A stretch of DNA of 64,000 bases from Protopterus annectens. Taxonomy: Eukaryota; Chordata; Ceratodontiformes; Protopteridae. Positions 45,119-58,070 of the stretch are shown here, piece by piece. The notes under the pieces were generated by a model. It did no database searches and was not told the DNA's origin. It worked only from the letters and a program-made list of their open reading frames with translations. Where the stretch lies: contig NC_056747.1 of assembly GCF_019279795.1 (NCBI RefSeq), forward strand, positions 1,000,528,906 through 1,000,592,905, written 5' to 3'. Every line of letters begins with the position of its first letter. Within the stretch, counting starts at the first letter, position 1. A program made the position numbers and the translations under genes.

Positions 45119-45589
45119 TCTTTAATGATTTGACAACTTTTGGCTTACTACTCAGTTTGTGTCCCTTTGTAAGTCTACCTGACTGTGTCACTGCCTGTTA
45201 ACTTATTATAAGCCAAATTCATTCATTAATTTCCAAAATCATTCACTATAAGGTAGGAATCAGAACACATGCCCAAAGGATAGTCTTCATGTCACACATG
45301 TATAACTTCATAGTTATTTTTCCCTCTTTTCTGTGTCTATGGGATTAAGAGGAAAAAGTAATTTTTATTCTGTCTTGGAAATGCATTTTTGTCTTATCTT
45401 GTTGAAATGACAGTACCCACTCCCACACTTACTTCCTTAGCATGCTTGTTTAGGCATGAGGATATGGAAAGGATGTGTATATGAACACTTAGGCAGAAGT
45501 CAATTAACTAAAAATTGACAACATTTTATTTGTTTTTGTTCATTTGCGTGGAGAAAATAGTTGTGCTTCAGTGAAACTGTGTATTACCT

Positions 45590-45830
45590 ATACATTCAGA
45601 TGAAGAGGTGGAAACGTATGTACTATATAATGTTGTACTCACACTTATTTGCCTATAGCTATAGGAGCAGTCCTGTAAAATGTTGTGCTCACTTGTTTGC
45701 CTGTAGCTATAGGTGCAGTCCTGTATATGTTGTGCTCACACTTGTTCTTATAGCTATAGGTCTAGTCCAGTATAATGTTGTGCTCACACTTATTTGCCTT
45801 TAGCTATAGGTGCGGTCTTGTCTTCTAGAC
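45590..45830 (+). repeat. minisatellite, four ~50-bp units
   Basis: Units of TGTTGTGCTCACACTTATTT followed by GCCTATAGCTATAGGTGCAG recur at about 45630, 45680, 45730 and 45776, with 46-55-base spacing. The preceding ACCTATACATTCAGATGAAG matches the single-copy form at 43525. Confidence 0.85.
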
Positions 45831-46834
45831 GCTGTAATGCACTTCCTCTTGCTTTGTCATTGTTAAAGTTCTATTACTATCTCTGCAGTAACGTTACTTG
45901 CAGGAAATTGAAAATGTGAATTTTTTTTTTCTTTTTTCATGTTTTTGTCTTTTCTCCAGGTTTGTTGAACCTTGGAAGGTAATGTATTTAGAAATCAGGA
46001 CTGCAGAGAATTAGCCACTATTTTAGACACTAGTGTGTACTAATGCATGATGTAACAGGCTATGACTGTACAAAAGCCGTAACCCTAGCTTATCTCTCCC
46101 CTGCAAAAAGCCAAAGGTTTAATAGAATCTACTTGGTCAAAAAATGAAATAATTAAACCAGAAATCAATTAATAGGAATATAAAACATAAACTACTTTAA
46201 TATTCTTGTGATACTAACTTCAAAAACATTGCCTATTTTTATTTCTCTGATACGTTATGTCCATGTTCATATGTAGTCAATGAGACTGCATACTTGTTTT
46301 ATCATAGAATGAGGGTAAAATTCATATTGTATGTTAAAATCAGTTTAACTTAACTACTTCCAATTAAGCTGAAAATTTAAACTGCAATCTTCCACTAGAT
46401 TTGTATGTCAGAACTTTTTATAAATGCTCGAAGAAGACGGCAGACACTCAGCATATCTTGTTTTCTCATTTCTAACATAAAACAAAACCTGCTAGTTCTG
46501 TTAAATCACTAACTTTAGCTTTTTATCCAAACTAGCAGGGCTCCTTGATGCCAATTACATGCATATTTAAACACCTTACTATCCAACTTACATAGCATGT
46601 TACTTAGATAACATTCACTGGGGTCTTTTTGGCTAAAACCAATGCCACAAACCAAGCAGTAACTGAAACCCACAGCCACAAGAAAATGTTCCATTCTTTT
46701 TAGCACTTCCATGTGTAAAGATACCCTCTTATACATCCTGTTATATATGCTGACTCCAAGTTCTGACAGCTGACACACAGAAGTAAAGCTCTGAACTGGT
46801 AATGAGCTGCTTCCAGTGCTCAGGTCAAGCTACA

Positions 46835-46990
46835 AAGCTTGATCATTCCATGTTTATTTGCCTTCTGTGTGACACTGTGAGCAAGTCACTTAACCAGACA
46901 GGCAACTGCATCACCCCTGAAAAGAGACAATTGTGTCCAGTGGGCTTACCTGGTCACCAAATAAAAAAGATCACTGCATCTAGGACCAAG
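46835..46990 (+). mobile_element. MIR/CORE-SINE-like fragment
   Basis: CTGTGTGACACTGTGAGCAA then GTCACTTAACCAGACAGG is the clearest MIR-core-like sequence in the window. Its ends are not defined. Confidence 0.55.
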
Positions 46991-47545
46991 TGCAAAATAT
47001 GGCTTTCTTTTAATGTTTACAATGTCATTAAAATGAGATTTAACAAATGCTACTTTGACATGGCAAACCAGAATTCATCTTGCCTCAGTACCTTCCCACA
47101 GAGTTTCTTTCATTAGCTGTCTAAGCTTTTTTTAAGGAAATGTTTCTTAATATTATTTCTTAGTCTTTTCCCTTCCAAAATAATATAATAGGATATTTTA
47201 TTCCTGTGTAAATATCCTTTTTTAGATAGTACACTTCTGGACCTTACCTTATGAATTCTCTTGAGAGAGCTAAAAAGTTAGCTTTACTTTCTTTAAATTA
47301 ACTTTCACATCTATACTCTGCACTAAATCCTTCCAAATACTATCTAAACAAAACACATTTCATCACGTATTACTACTAGTATAATACCATATATTCCTCT
47401 CATATCAAACACCACCATACTCCTCCCCCCTCCTCCTCATCATCATTAAAAAAAAAACATTTTGTCCATTTTCTACATGGGATCATCAGATGTCACCGTC
47501 TCTCTCAATTTATTGCCAGTTTCCTACCTTCTGCAACAGTCATGC

Positions 47546-47660
47546 ATTTATTTATTTATTTATTTATTTATTTAATTTAAATTTGTTATCCAGGTTAGAG
47601 CTCTAATCAAAAATGATCACTTTTATTCTCACCCTGGAAAGCATTACTGTTTAACAATAG
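47546..47660 (-). mobile_element. L2-like LINE 3' tail
   Basis: TTTATTTA repeats followed by AAATTTGTTATCCAGGTTAG on the plus strand. The element strand therefore ends CTAACCTGGATAACAAATTT plus (AAAT)n, like the other L2-like copies. Confidence 0.6.
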
Positions 47661-49427
47661 CATTACAAGTGCTACATTATAATTGTACAATTACTGGTAA
47701 TATACAGGAATTCTATATATTAATAGACATAGACATACATCTATGCAGTTTCTGTAGAGTCATAGAAATAAGTTAGCATGTTTGCAAAACAAACATTGCA
47801 TTGTTACAAACAGTTACATACAAATTAATATATCTTTTACCAGAGGGTTATATTCCTGAGTGTTGCAGGTCTTTTCTCACTTAACCTATTCAGCTCTTCA
47901 CTACCCATCCAGATTTCATAGCACCAGTGATGATTTATGACCAGGTCTCTGATCATAGCCAATGTATTATGTTTGACACATGGATGCTTAGAAATTCACC
48001 TTGAGAGGGGAAGGCTCTTCAGAAAGCCTAGTATAAAACATTTTAAACAATAATTTATCTTTCGAAACATCACAAACTAATTTGTCTTGGGGTTAAAGTA
48101 TAAACTGAAAAGGACAACAGAAAGTACAAATGACTAGATGCCTAGGTTTTAAAAGCAAAACATAATCATTCACTCATTTACTCCAATGGAGCTCAGGAAG
48201 TTTGCACTGTAACTTCCAATGGGCAGAGCCTAAGTCTTTTCACAGAATCAAATTATGTCCTCACATTTCAAACAAACGTTCATATCTCTGGAACCATAGG
48301 GGTTATGAAAGAACTATAGATGGCAAACTATTCAGCACAAACTATTTTTATAGTGGTAGTAATCTTTAGGGTCTAGGTCTTAAACTGAATTTTATAAGTC
48401 ACAGCAAACACAGTAACTATTATGTTTTTAATATTTTGTAAAGAACTTACAATATCTCAGCAACCACTGAAGTTACACACATAATGTCAGCTGCATTTTA
48501 TTCATCTAACTGACAACTTTCATACGTGGATGAGGAGGTCAGTCTGTGTTACTTGGTTGTTGAGATATTTAGAAAAGTGTGAGAATTATATTTATATAAA
48601 TTAATATCATAAAAAGAAACCGTCAATATGATATGTCTTTACCTCCACTAGACAGAGGTCAAATATTATATGTAGTTGAGTTTGCCATTGTGCAAGCTTT
48701 AAGTTGAAATCTTTTAAAACCTTGTACATATCATGGTTTTGGAATTATTGATGCAAATATGAACAAGCAATATTTGACACCTAGAGGCACCAGTAGGAGT
48801 TAACTGTAGATGCACCTGGAGACATCACTTGAATGTAATTAGGCACCTTGCAAAACTCAGCGAAAGGAAAATAAGCAGTCCTATATGTGATTGCAACAAC
48901 CATTCCAAACAAAGCAAAAAAAAAAAAAAACTACCAAATTCAGTGAGTAACCTTAGTCCTGTAGGGCTGACTTGGTCATTAAAATCAAACAAGTTTGCTT
49001 ATGCATGATCCTCACTTTATCTATCCCAGAATCAACAGAAACTATCCTATTTGCCGAATTTGAGCACATAGATTAAACAGACCCCTTTGCATATCTGTAC
49101 AAGCCTATCTTCTGCCTTCAAAGCTTCATAAAATATGCTTCCTGCTATTCAAGACCAAGAATATCTACTTAAAAGAAGAAAACTACAAGGAAATATATTA
49201 CCCTGATTAATCCCAAAATAAAATAACTCATAAAATTGTATGATAAATCCTAAAGAGATTAGAAAAATGGCTAAAACTGTCTATACAAATATGTATCATA
49301 CTGATTTTACAAAGGCATAAGTAGGATAAACACCACTCCAAACAATAGAACAAGGGAATTTAAAATACTAGTAAACTATAACAAATCTTGTTTCTGTACA
49401 ATCTTGCCACATTTATAAATTTTCCAA

Positions 49428-49627
49428 TGAGCTTATTTATTTGTTTGCATTTGTCTGCCAGGGTATAACACTGATTGATCTGGACTTTTTCAGACTCAGC
49501 CAGGAGCACAATCTGGTAAAGTGATTTGCTTAGACTCACACAGCTAGGTAAACAGAGGTTGTGCGGATCAAGCCCTGCACTACAGGAAGCAGCTTATAGC
49601 CTTAACCCTCTGCACCATCTGCCAGAC
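49428..49627 (-). mobile_element. CORE-SINE (MIR-like) with L2-like tail
   Basis: On the minus strand there is a tRNA-like head (GATGGTGCAGAGGGTTAAGG, and a B-box-like GCAGGGCTTGATCC). A MIR-like core follows (AGCTGTGTGAGTCTAAGCAA, ATCACTTTACC), then a tail (TACCCTGGCAGACAAATGCA with AAATAAATAA) like the L2-like LINEs. The head, core and tail order is complete. Confidence 0.75.
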
Positions 49628-49734
49628 TATATACTAGTACAGTGTCATAGGAACACCAGAGCCTTTACCAACAACCAATAATGCAAGCTATTGAAACTCA
49701 TTCTAGACAGGGTACCAGTTCAGAATCATTTGCT

Positions 49735-49940
49735 CACATATGCACATGTAATACAGAGAATAATAATTCACCTGACACAAGTCTTTGAGGGGAACCAGGA
49801 CTACTTGAAGAAAACCCTCATGGATGTAGGGAGGACATACAGATCCAGAACAGAAAGCACTTCATCCAAGAACTGAACCAGAAAAACTCTTGCTATGAAG
49901 CAGCAACACTATTTACTATGTCACTGTGCTACCTAGTATA
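49735..49940 (-). mobile_element. V-SINE-like element
   Basis: The minus strand starts GGTAGCACAGTGACATAGTA and continues GCTGCTTCATAGCAAGAG. Further on are GATCTGTATGTCCTCCCTAC, GGGTTTTCTTCAAGTAGTCC and GACTTGTGTCAGGTGAATT. This order matches the widespread vertebrate SINE with a GTTTGCATGTTCTCCC-type central domain, as I recall it. Decayed. Confidence 0.6.
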
Positions 49941-50439
49941 AACTAAATATAGAAACCTTATACACTATAAAAAGATAAGTATCCTCTCCACCATTTCCTA
50001 CTAATCTTTCACAAGATTCAAGTCACAATTCCAAGAACCCTGCTACAAAAATTGCTACACAGTTTAAACCAATCAAAAACAAAAAATTTAAGGAATTACT
50101 AGGAAAATGGGATACCATTATAAACCTGAATATTCCATGGTAATCCAAAGTTATTAAATTCCATGGTAATCCAAAGTTATTAAAACTAAGTACCATTACA
50201 CTGTTTAAACTCACAAAATTCATTTATAGGCTTAGATTAGCAATTAAAAATACTCCCACAGCTTTCAGCATGTTATTATACTGCATTATCAAAAGTTCTC
50301 CACTCCCTACATGGCTAACTACCATCATATTTTCCTTAGCAAAAGTAGTGGACAATAATTTAAAAACAAAATACTGGAATGCATGCTAAAGTATGAGATT
50401 CTAGCAGGCAAACAATATAAATTTCATATACATATTTCA

Positions 50440-50960
50440 GTGCTCCCAAGATGCTATACAAGTCCCTCTGCTATTCACCATTTTCATCAAAAAACTCCCA
50501 CTTGATCTACACTAACTTTAACTCCTATTACATGCTGATGATATAGTGATTTACAGTTCTAGACCAAAGCACCTTGACATACTTCTGCATCTAAACACGT
50601 GACTCACAACTAAGAAACTCTTACTCAATGGCAAAAAAAAAAAAAGAAAAAACAAAACTATGAACTTCATAACTTAAAAAAGATATCAGAATGTCCTAAA
50701 ATTATACGTATCATTGATCAGGTTGATAACCCCATAGAAATTGTAAAATCTTTTTGATAGGGACAATGCTTAAATCAGTGCCTCGACCTTCAGGAACACG
50801 TAAAAAGTCCCTAAGGTCAAAAACTTGCCATTCTGGGTACAAAAATTATCTCAGTTTCTCTCTCTCTCAAAATCCAAGGACTGTAATTTATCCAAATCAG
50901 GCTGAAAATGTCTACTATTTGAATATAAATAGACAAACATTTTAGAAGAAAAAATGTAGG
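50440..50960 (+). mobile_element. decayed LINE reverse transcriptase scrap
   Basis: VPLLFTIFIKKLPLDLH, LLHADDIVIYSSRPKHLDIL (motif C as HADD) and TTKKLLLNGKK are RT palm and thumb pieces of CR1/L2 type. Limits and clade are unclear. Confidence 0.5.
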
Positions 50961-50996
50961 TCATTCAGCATGTGCATAATCGCCAAGAAGAAATGG

Positions 50997-51060
50997 AGTC
51001 AAGTGATAAATTTTGGGGACCCTGGTAAGACAGGACAACACCAGAAAGAGTATGTCTAAT
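50997..51060 (+). repeat. dispersed repeat, partner of 44700-44775
   Basis: GATAAATTTTGGGGACCCTG and GACAGGACAACACCAGAAAG match the reverse complement of 44700-44775. Confidence 0.65.
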
Positions 51061-52841
51061 TTTAGTCAACATTGTCTGTTAGATATATAAGACTGGTCCA
51101 TTACAACGCATTCCTAACTTATCATTCATTTTTCAAAAATCTACTGATTTGTTATTCTTTTCCCAAAAAGCGTTTGAGAGTGGAGTCATCAGCAAAGCTA
51201 AATATGCAATCTTGACAAATAAGGATCACAAGGCCAACACAGTCTGTCTTTTTTGTTTGGAAACCTACAGGTCTTAATTATTTAACAACCTGTTTTTAAT
51301 ACACAACTACCGACAGCCCCTGTAAGCAAAGTCTTATCTATTTTCAATGCATTTTTTTTAAATAATGTTAGTGTTTTTGACCCAGCTACCTTTTTTAAGT
51401 TGATTTCTCTAATTATTCACTACTATTTCTTAGAAATAACAGGTCCTATTATTTCCTATGAACCACCTGATTGCATGTTGGAATTCTGCCCTTCTCTTGT
51501 ACATTTCTTTTTCTTTCTCTTTATAAATTTCTTTTTCCAGACTATTAAATTATTAAATGTTGTATTTGTATTTAGCAACAGAATGTTGCTCACAGGAAAA
51601 ATAGTATTTTTTTTTCTTAAACTTTCTGCAGCTATATAGAGATATGTTGCTGATAATAAAATGTTTTTTTTTCTGAAATGCTAACATGTTAAAAGTGCTT
51701 CAAATATAGTTTTGTGAAAGTCAGCATTATAAACATTTAGAAACTATTTAACTTACTCTTTTAAATATTCCACAGAACAGTGGACCTAAAGACAAATCTT
51801 TTAATCTAGTTGTTATAAAGGAGATGGTGAAGTACTGTGTTCAATGCAGAGAGAAGTAATGTTGACAAACTGAATTTTGTAAGTTCTGTTTTGCAGACTA
51901 TGTAACTGATCAAGCCGCGCATGTTTTTGATTTTATTGTATACATGTATGTGTACAAGTGTGTGTGGGTGTGTGCTTATAAAAATTCTATTTACTACAGC
52001 TGAAGCCACAAATTAGTAAAAAAACAAAAGTAAATGCCTGGTAGTGTCCCACCAGAAAATGTGTTTTTGTAAAGAGTCAAGCCTCTTTGCATACCCTGTC
52101 TGGGTAACTGTGCTTCATACAATTTATTAATGCCTTTCAATTCCATGATCACTTGACCTTACAGTAGAAGAGACACACTTGGTTCTGCACTGAAAACAAG
52201 TATTTATCCTTAAATGTGACCTCAAAGTTAGAATGCATCACTAGGGAGTATGGAGGGCACATCTCCCTACATGGAGCGCAAAGAGGCTTGTTCCAATGGA
52301 ACCATTTAAGTAACTCTTGTTTGGTGCATTTTTAATATTTAAAAAGACATGTAAAGCCAATTTTGGACTTCATCTTTTTGTACTTTTCTGATTTGACTTT
52401 TATACTTTGTAGTAGCCATATATATCCAATTCATCTCTCTATCCTTTGCACAACTGCTACAGAAAAAAATAAAATAGAAAATAAATATATATCATCAAAA
52501 CTATTCTTGATAAATCCAAGTTTTTGTTCCACTGTCTGGTTAATATGAGTGGAAAAACTTAACTTATCGCTACATGCCCCATGAGTAGCACCCCCTGTGG
52601 TACTCTATTAGTTCTAACTGTGCTCTGTTAATGGCTGTTCTGATGCTTTCTAGCCTAGCAGACCAATACTTATAAAAAACCCAGCCACCCCCACAAGAGG
52701 AGAAGAGAGAGATGGCTACATGTATCACTGTCTCCCACACCCTGTCTAATTGTCTGACATATGGGCCATGAATCAACACCAAGGTATCTGTGCTGTAGGT
52801 TAGAGTACTCTTTTATTTTTCAATAGGGCGGACTACCAGTA

Positions 52842-53100
<259 letters not shown>

Positions 53101-53301
53101 TTGTTCCAGAAAACTATTTTTTTAGTGTAACACATAAATATACGGAACAGCAGATATACTTCCAGTAAATGTTTACTATAAACTGGAAATGTTAGCACTC
53201 ACTATTAAACATGGTTGTTTTCTTGTGTTTTCTCAAGTAAAAGTAACAACAATAGAATTTCTGTCTGGAAAAATATTAATGGAATTCTTTTTTTTTTCCA
53301 G

Positions 53302-53384
53302 CTTATTAATGCAACAATGGATAATTCCAATCTCATTCTACAGATTGATAATGCCAAGCTTGCTGCAGATGATTTCAGACTCAA
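53302..53384 (+). CDS. type I keratin, exon 2 (83 bp)
   Basis: It encodes [20 protein letters not shown] followed by AADDFRLK, the conserved start of coil 1B in type I keratins. Its length, exactly 83 bp, is the invariant type I exon 2 size. The acceptor TTTTTTTTTCCAG ends at 53301 and the donor GTAATT starts at 53385; the donor is weaker than GTAAGA at exon 1. Exon 1 ends in phase 0 and this exon begins in phase 0, so they splice in frame. The expected exon 3 (157 bp, encoding the coil with a VEADINGLRRVLDE-type motif) was not found before 64000. Confidence 0.95.
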
Positions 53385-54024
53385 GTAATTTAAACTCGTT
53401 TTATTTTTCATTTAATTTCACATTATAAACATAAGGGGATGCATGTGCCCACATTTGTACTTGTTTATGTTGTTGGTCATAAAGCAGATATGGATTAGAA
53501 AGATTAAGAGAAGTCTTGCATAAGCAACACAAAGCACATTTTCCTTATGCATATTTTCCAGTCACAGGTAAATGTTACTTCCAATAGAACATTTGTTTAT
53601 ATGGAGACTGTAATGACAACAAGGAAAAGAGAAGCTATACAAATATGATTTTCGCTTTAGGTACTTTTTGTTTCAGTGGAATGTCCCCAAAAGTCTGAGG
53701 TTCAAATCTTGTACAGAGTAAAGTATAGACCCATAGTATAGATTTTGACAAAAGTCAAGGACTGTTTGTTTCCATCACTGTACATGTGTTTCCTTATCTT
53801 TTTTTAATATGTTGCAGAAAAATGTTATTACTTTTATCTTCTATCCAGCATAACACCTACCTTATGTTTGTCTCATGCAGTCTCAAATTCCATCACTGTT
53901 CTCTTTGTTATCATGCCTTAATACGATTGTTGTAATCACTTTGTCACTCTACACCCTTTGCATGAAAAAAAATATTTTCTGTCTTAATTGAGCCTTCCTC
54001 CTTCTATCTTATATGTCAATATTC

Positions 54025-55270
54025 TCATAGGCAAGTACTAGGCTAGCTGCTCTTGTGGGACATTATAAGGCTAGCCAATTTCCCTTTTTCTGCTCAAATT
54101 AACCTATTCCATTTTGTTAGAGATTGGTCTTTATCATGGTTGAGAATTATATATTACCCCTAATCAGAATAACTGGGATCATACCATATATACTTTGAGG
54201 GGACCCGTGCATGGGATAAAGCATTTAGGAGCCATCTCTGTCCACTAGCAGTACAGGGGCAGTCTGGGATAAATGTTCTGCTTCCCATCCATAGATCCAA
54301 GCTATGCTTAAATATGGACAGGGATAAACTTTGTTTTATATGGATGAGAAGTCTGTTCCAGAGCAGGGATATCCTCTGTGAGATACACCTGTCGCTCTAA
54401 ACTGTTCTGTTGATGTTGCAGAAGAGGTTTAGATCCCTAAACTAAGTAGATCTAATGCCATTCGCCTTGCTGATGCACAGTAAATCCATCAGTATTGGAT
54501 CAGAAAATGCCTTATATGCCAGAAACAGGTGTCCTCGTAGTAGCCTGTATGATACTGAATACAGTGACAGGGCTTTGAGTCATTTCGCATAGGACATGTT
54601 GTTTAAGCCTTGTATCCTTTTAGTAAGGTATCTCTGTGGGTGTTTCAGTAGTTACAGGTGTCTGGCAGATGCATGCCAAAAGGGGGCATTATACTCAATC
54701 ATTGGCCTAATGAGGACTTAGTAAAGGGGGACAATAACATCCCTAGATCTAGACAGAATCTCTTTGTTTATAAGCAGTGCAGTATAGAAGGACATTCTTA
54801 CAACAATGGACATATGTTGGTCAAAGGTTAGGTCACTGTCCACATAGGTTCCCAAATCCAGAACAACTGGATCAATTGTTAAGGGAGTATTGTCAATAGG
54901 GTAGTTCCCTGGGGTAGATAACTTCCCAAAGGATAAAATAATGCATTTCTTGGTATTTAATTTCAGTTCATGATTTTGGCATCATTTATTTATTTGGAAC
55001 AAACCTCCCTGCAAGACAGCTAAGTCATTTGGTTATTGAATGACTGCTCCTAGCTTGAAGTCATCTGCAAACATAGTTAGACAGTGCCCTTTGGTACTGG
55101 CATTTATTTCAGAAAAGCTGATGCCAAAAAGGAGAGGTCCCAGCACAGAACCCTGGGGGATTCCACTGGTGACTTGTCTCTTTGTGGAGGTAACTTCCTC
55201 TTATTTTGATTTCCTGTGCCCTATCTGTAAACCAGTTTGCACTCCAGTGGGTGATATAGTGGTTGAGATA
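54025..55270 (-). mobile_element. CR1-type LINE copy 5, 5'-truncated, divergent
   Basis: The 3' end has CTCATAGGCAAGTACTAGGC without a repeated tail. RT remnants on the minus strand include SGIPQGSVLGPLLFGISFSE and TMFADDFKLGAVIQ (motif C FADD intact) at about 55030-55180. Truncated near 55270, just upstream of motif B. More diverged than copies 2-4. Confidence 0.8.
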
Positions 55271-55425
55271 TGCAGTGTGTACCATTCAACTCTTCAACTC
55301 TTTCCCTCTCATTTCATATACAATTTATTTGGAAAATTGTACCCTGAGGAATCCAAGCCTACAGTCAGTTCTAGGAATGTTTTCTGACAAACAGCTGATC
55401 ACCAAATATACAGATTTTAAGAAGT

Positions 55426-55463
55426 AACAATCATCTCATGGTATTCACCATGAGATGATTGTT
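55426..55463. repeat. perfect 17-bp hairpin
   Basis: AACAATCATCTCATGGT, a 4-base loop ATTC, then the exact reverse complement. Not part of any repeat I recognise. Confidence 0.9.
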
Positions 55464-56386
55464 GAAGGAGAAGGTGAAGGAGAAACAGGGAGACTTGTCT
55501 TATTTGCCAAGCAGAGTATTCTCTGTTCTATGAATCTGCAAAACCTCTAATCTATCACATGTTTAAGTTTGGGAATGTTAGGATAAAGCTCCAAACTTCC
55601 ATGTCTGTTCATAGACCTTCAGTTCTAGCAAATGAAATTTTGATAACCCTAGCAATGTCAGATTCCCTGGAAACATGTAATGTTTTTTCATATAAACCCT
55701 TAGAGTTCATTTTTAGGAGTGTAAATTACTGAATATGTGCAGGAATATACATTAAGATCACGTAGTGCTTCTTTATATGTGGCCTCATCACTTTGTTGTT
55801 CCAGTTTGTAATGCCTCTGTCATGCCTATGTCTGTAGAAATTAGTTCTTCTGAATGAAAACAGTATATCCCTGGCAATTCTTTGACTGATTAGCAATATA
55901 GTGAAACAAAATGACAACATGAACATTACCGCATATGACTAATCTAAGAAGCTTTTGAGTTTTAATACTCAATGACACAAGAAATATTATTAGTATTTTT
56001 CCAGGGGGGCAAACCTACTTGCATCCTCCCTTTCTGACATTTATGTTATCATTTTGAGGTTGTATAATCTCAAAGAAAATAAAAAGCATTTTAAAAGATT
56101 GTGCATTCCCATTTTCCAGGTAATGAATGCCACTAAAGAGAATATGTGAACTATATAATCTGTTTCATATGCAGTCATGGAGCTTACTCCCTTGTGAAGC
56201 TATAAAAGTTAGTAGCATTTCTTTAAAGTGACATTTCCAGTCAATAGCAGTAAAGGTTTAATTCTTTCTCATGCTATTGTTCTCTTTTGCAACAATCATA
56301 GGAACAGCAGTCATTCTGAGTCTCCAAGCTTATAGCAGGTATAATGGTGTAGTTTTAATTTCAACAAATAAAGTTACTACAGCATA

Positions 56387-56870
56387 CCTCTCAACCTGCA
56401 GACATTGATAGGAGCAATGGCCCTGAAAATCTGGACATCTAATTAGCATAACATTTAAATATCAAATAGCATGCAACTTCCTGCTTCAAGTAAGAACGTG
56501 GGATACTGCTCAGAAACATATGTTAAAAAAGAAAGATTGACAAAAATAATTGAGAAATATAAGCACATTATGAAAGAGAATGTAAAATCTGCAGACTTGA
56601 ATAAACTGTATGGCAAAATCCTACCATACAGGATTTGCTTCAGAATAGGGGATTGTAAGATTTGTGTCAACTTTCTTTAAACTTTTCTTTCTGCTAACAT
56701 GTTGGTCATGAGGAATGGCTTCCTATGTACCACGCAGCTTCAAAAATTGCATGTTATAAGGGGGATTCAGAAAAGTGTGTGTGAAGGGGTAAAACATCAC
56801 CAGAAATTGGGACATCCTAAATCAGGCCTTAAAATATGAATGTTCATCCAAAATAGGGACAGCTGAGAGG
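56387..56870 (+). mobile_element. CCTCTCAAC-family MITE, long form
   Basis: It starts CCTCTCAACCTGCAG after TA and ends CAGCTGAGAGG. It aligns throughout with the reverse complement of 12064-12570. It contains a 69-codon frame (56471-56680) homologous to the frame in that copy: IEKYKHIMKENVKSADLNK here, FEKYKHIIKHREKSVDFNE there. Confidence 0.75.
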
Positions 56871-57260
56871 TCTGTATTACAATCAAATTTCTCTATCAAC
56901 ATTATGTAAAATTAAGGCCTTGTTATTTTTATTATATGCTTCCTCCTTTTCGTCCGTTTACTATCAATTTTTCTTTATTCACACAGCAAAAACATCATCT
57001 AGGCAGCCATGAAGTGAGTTTGGTCCCTGACCTCAATGATGTCCTCATAACCCCTTACACAACATTCAGAAGAATGTTTACCCTTGAAGCCTGAGGGTTT
57101 GGTTTCTCAGACCAGGTTCACTCATCTTTAGATAAGGTATTTTCTCCCCCCAATGCCCATGGCTTCCTTGGGGCATTACTTGCAATATCAGCTTCTGAAA
57201 CATATTCTATCCTATGCGGACATAGTCTAGGAAAACCTGTAACACATATACACCCTCCCC

Positions 57261-57262
<2 letters not shown>

Positions 57263-57320
<58 letters not shown>

Positions 57321-57325
57321 ACACA
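57263..57325. repeat. (CA)n microsatellite
   Basis: About 28 CA units following a C-rich stretch; one TA interruption near the end. Confidence 0.95.
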
Positions 57326-57689
57326 CTGACATCCAGATGTCTCTACTGAGTGTCAGTAAAGATGGCAATCTTCTCAAACCTCCCTTCCCCAGGATAGGCA
57401 AGCTGACATCAGCCTCTCACTCCTATCAATGGCCAGTTCTCCCAGTGCTCTGATCACTGCTCAATGCTTAGCTCAGCTAGGACACAACCCAGATTTTGTG
57501 TCTCTGTGCCATAAAACTAGCTATAAACTGTGTTATTTAACTACTGTGCTTTCTTACAATACAGGCACTGATTTTAAACTCAAATTTCAAGTATAAATAT
57601 CCCCAGGATCTGAGCATCTGTAGACTGAGTCAAAAGTCTCAAAGTAAAACAAAAAATATATAGCTTATTCACTTTGTTGGCATCAGTGA

Positions 57690-58070
57690 CAGTGAAGCAA
57701 CAGATAGCACAATTGCCTTGTTGTGCTGGAAGATCAGTAGACTATGGGTTCTATTCCCACCCCTGGTGTATGGATTAACTTACAAAATACAGCATAAGTA
57801 GGAAAGTGCAGCATAAGGTGGGTGTTACCCTCCACAGTGTGGCAACCTACAGATGAGGCATTAAACAGAGGCCCCATATGCCTAAGGTGGTGGCAAATCA
57901 GGTGGATGAAAAAGTTCACTCAGCACCTATTGAAACATTTAAGAGATGTTTCCCTGATGCCCTGACTAAATTTCTACTAGTAGTATAAATACCACCTTTG
58001 GTCTCCTTTGTAAAGAGGTCACTAACTTAGTGGGACTAACCCAGCTAAAAAAGGATAAATAAAAAAAAAT
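57690..58070 (+). mobile_element. tRNA-derived SINE with L2-like 3' tail
   Basis: The tRNA-like head has GTAGACTATGGGTTCTATTC as B-box region. The body contains GAGGCATTAAACAGAGGCCC, as in a widespread vertebrate SINE with a GTTAAACCGAGG-type motif. The 3' end, AGTGGGACTAACCCAGCTAA with GGATAAATAAA, resembles the local L2-like tail GTTGGACTAACCTGATTAAC. A second copy is at 60475. Confidence 0.7.

Noticed and set aside
52570-52782. A 70-codon minus-strand frame with a YWSARLESIRTAINRAQLEL stretch
   Set aside because: Looks somewhat protein-like but I recognise no domain, splice site or neighbour that would support a gene.
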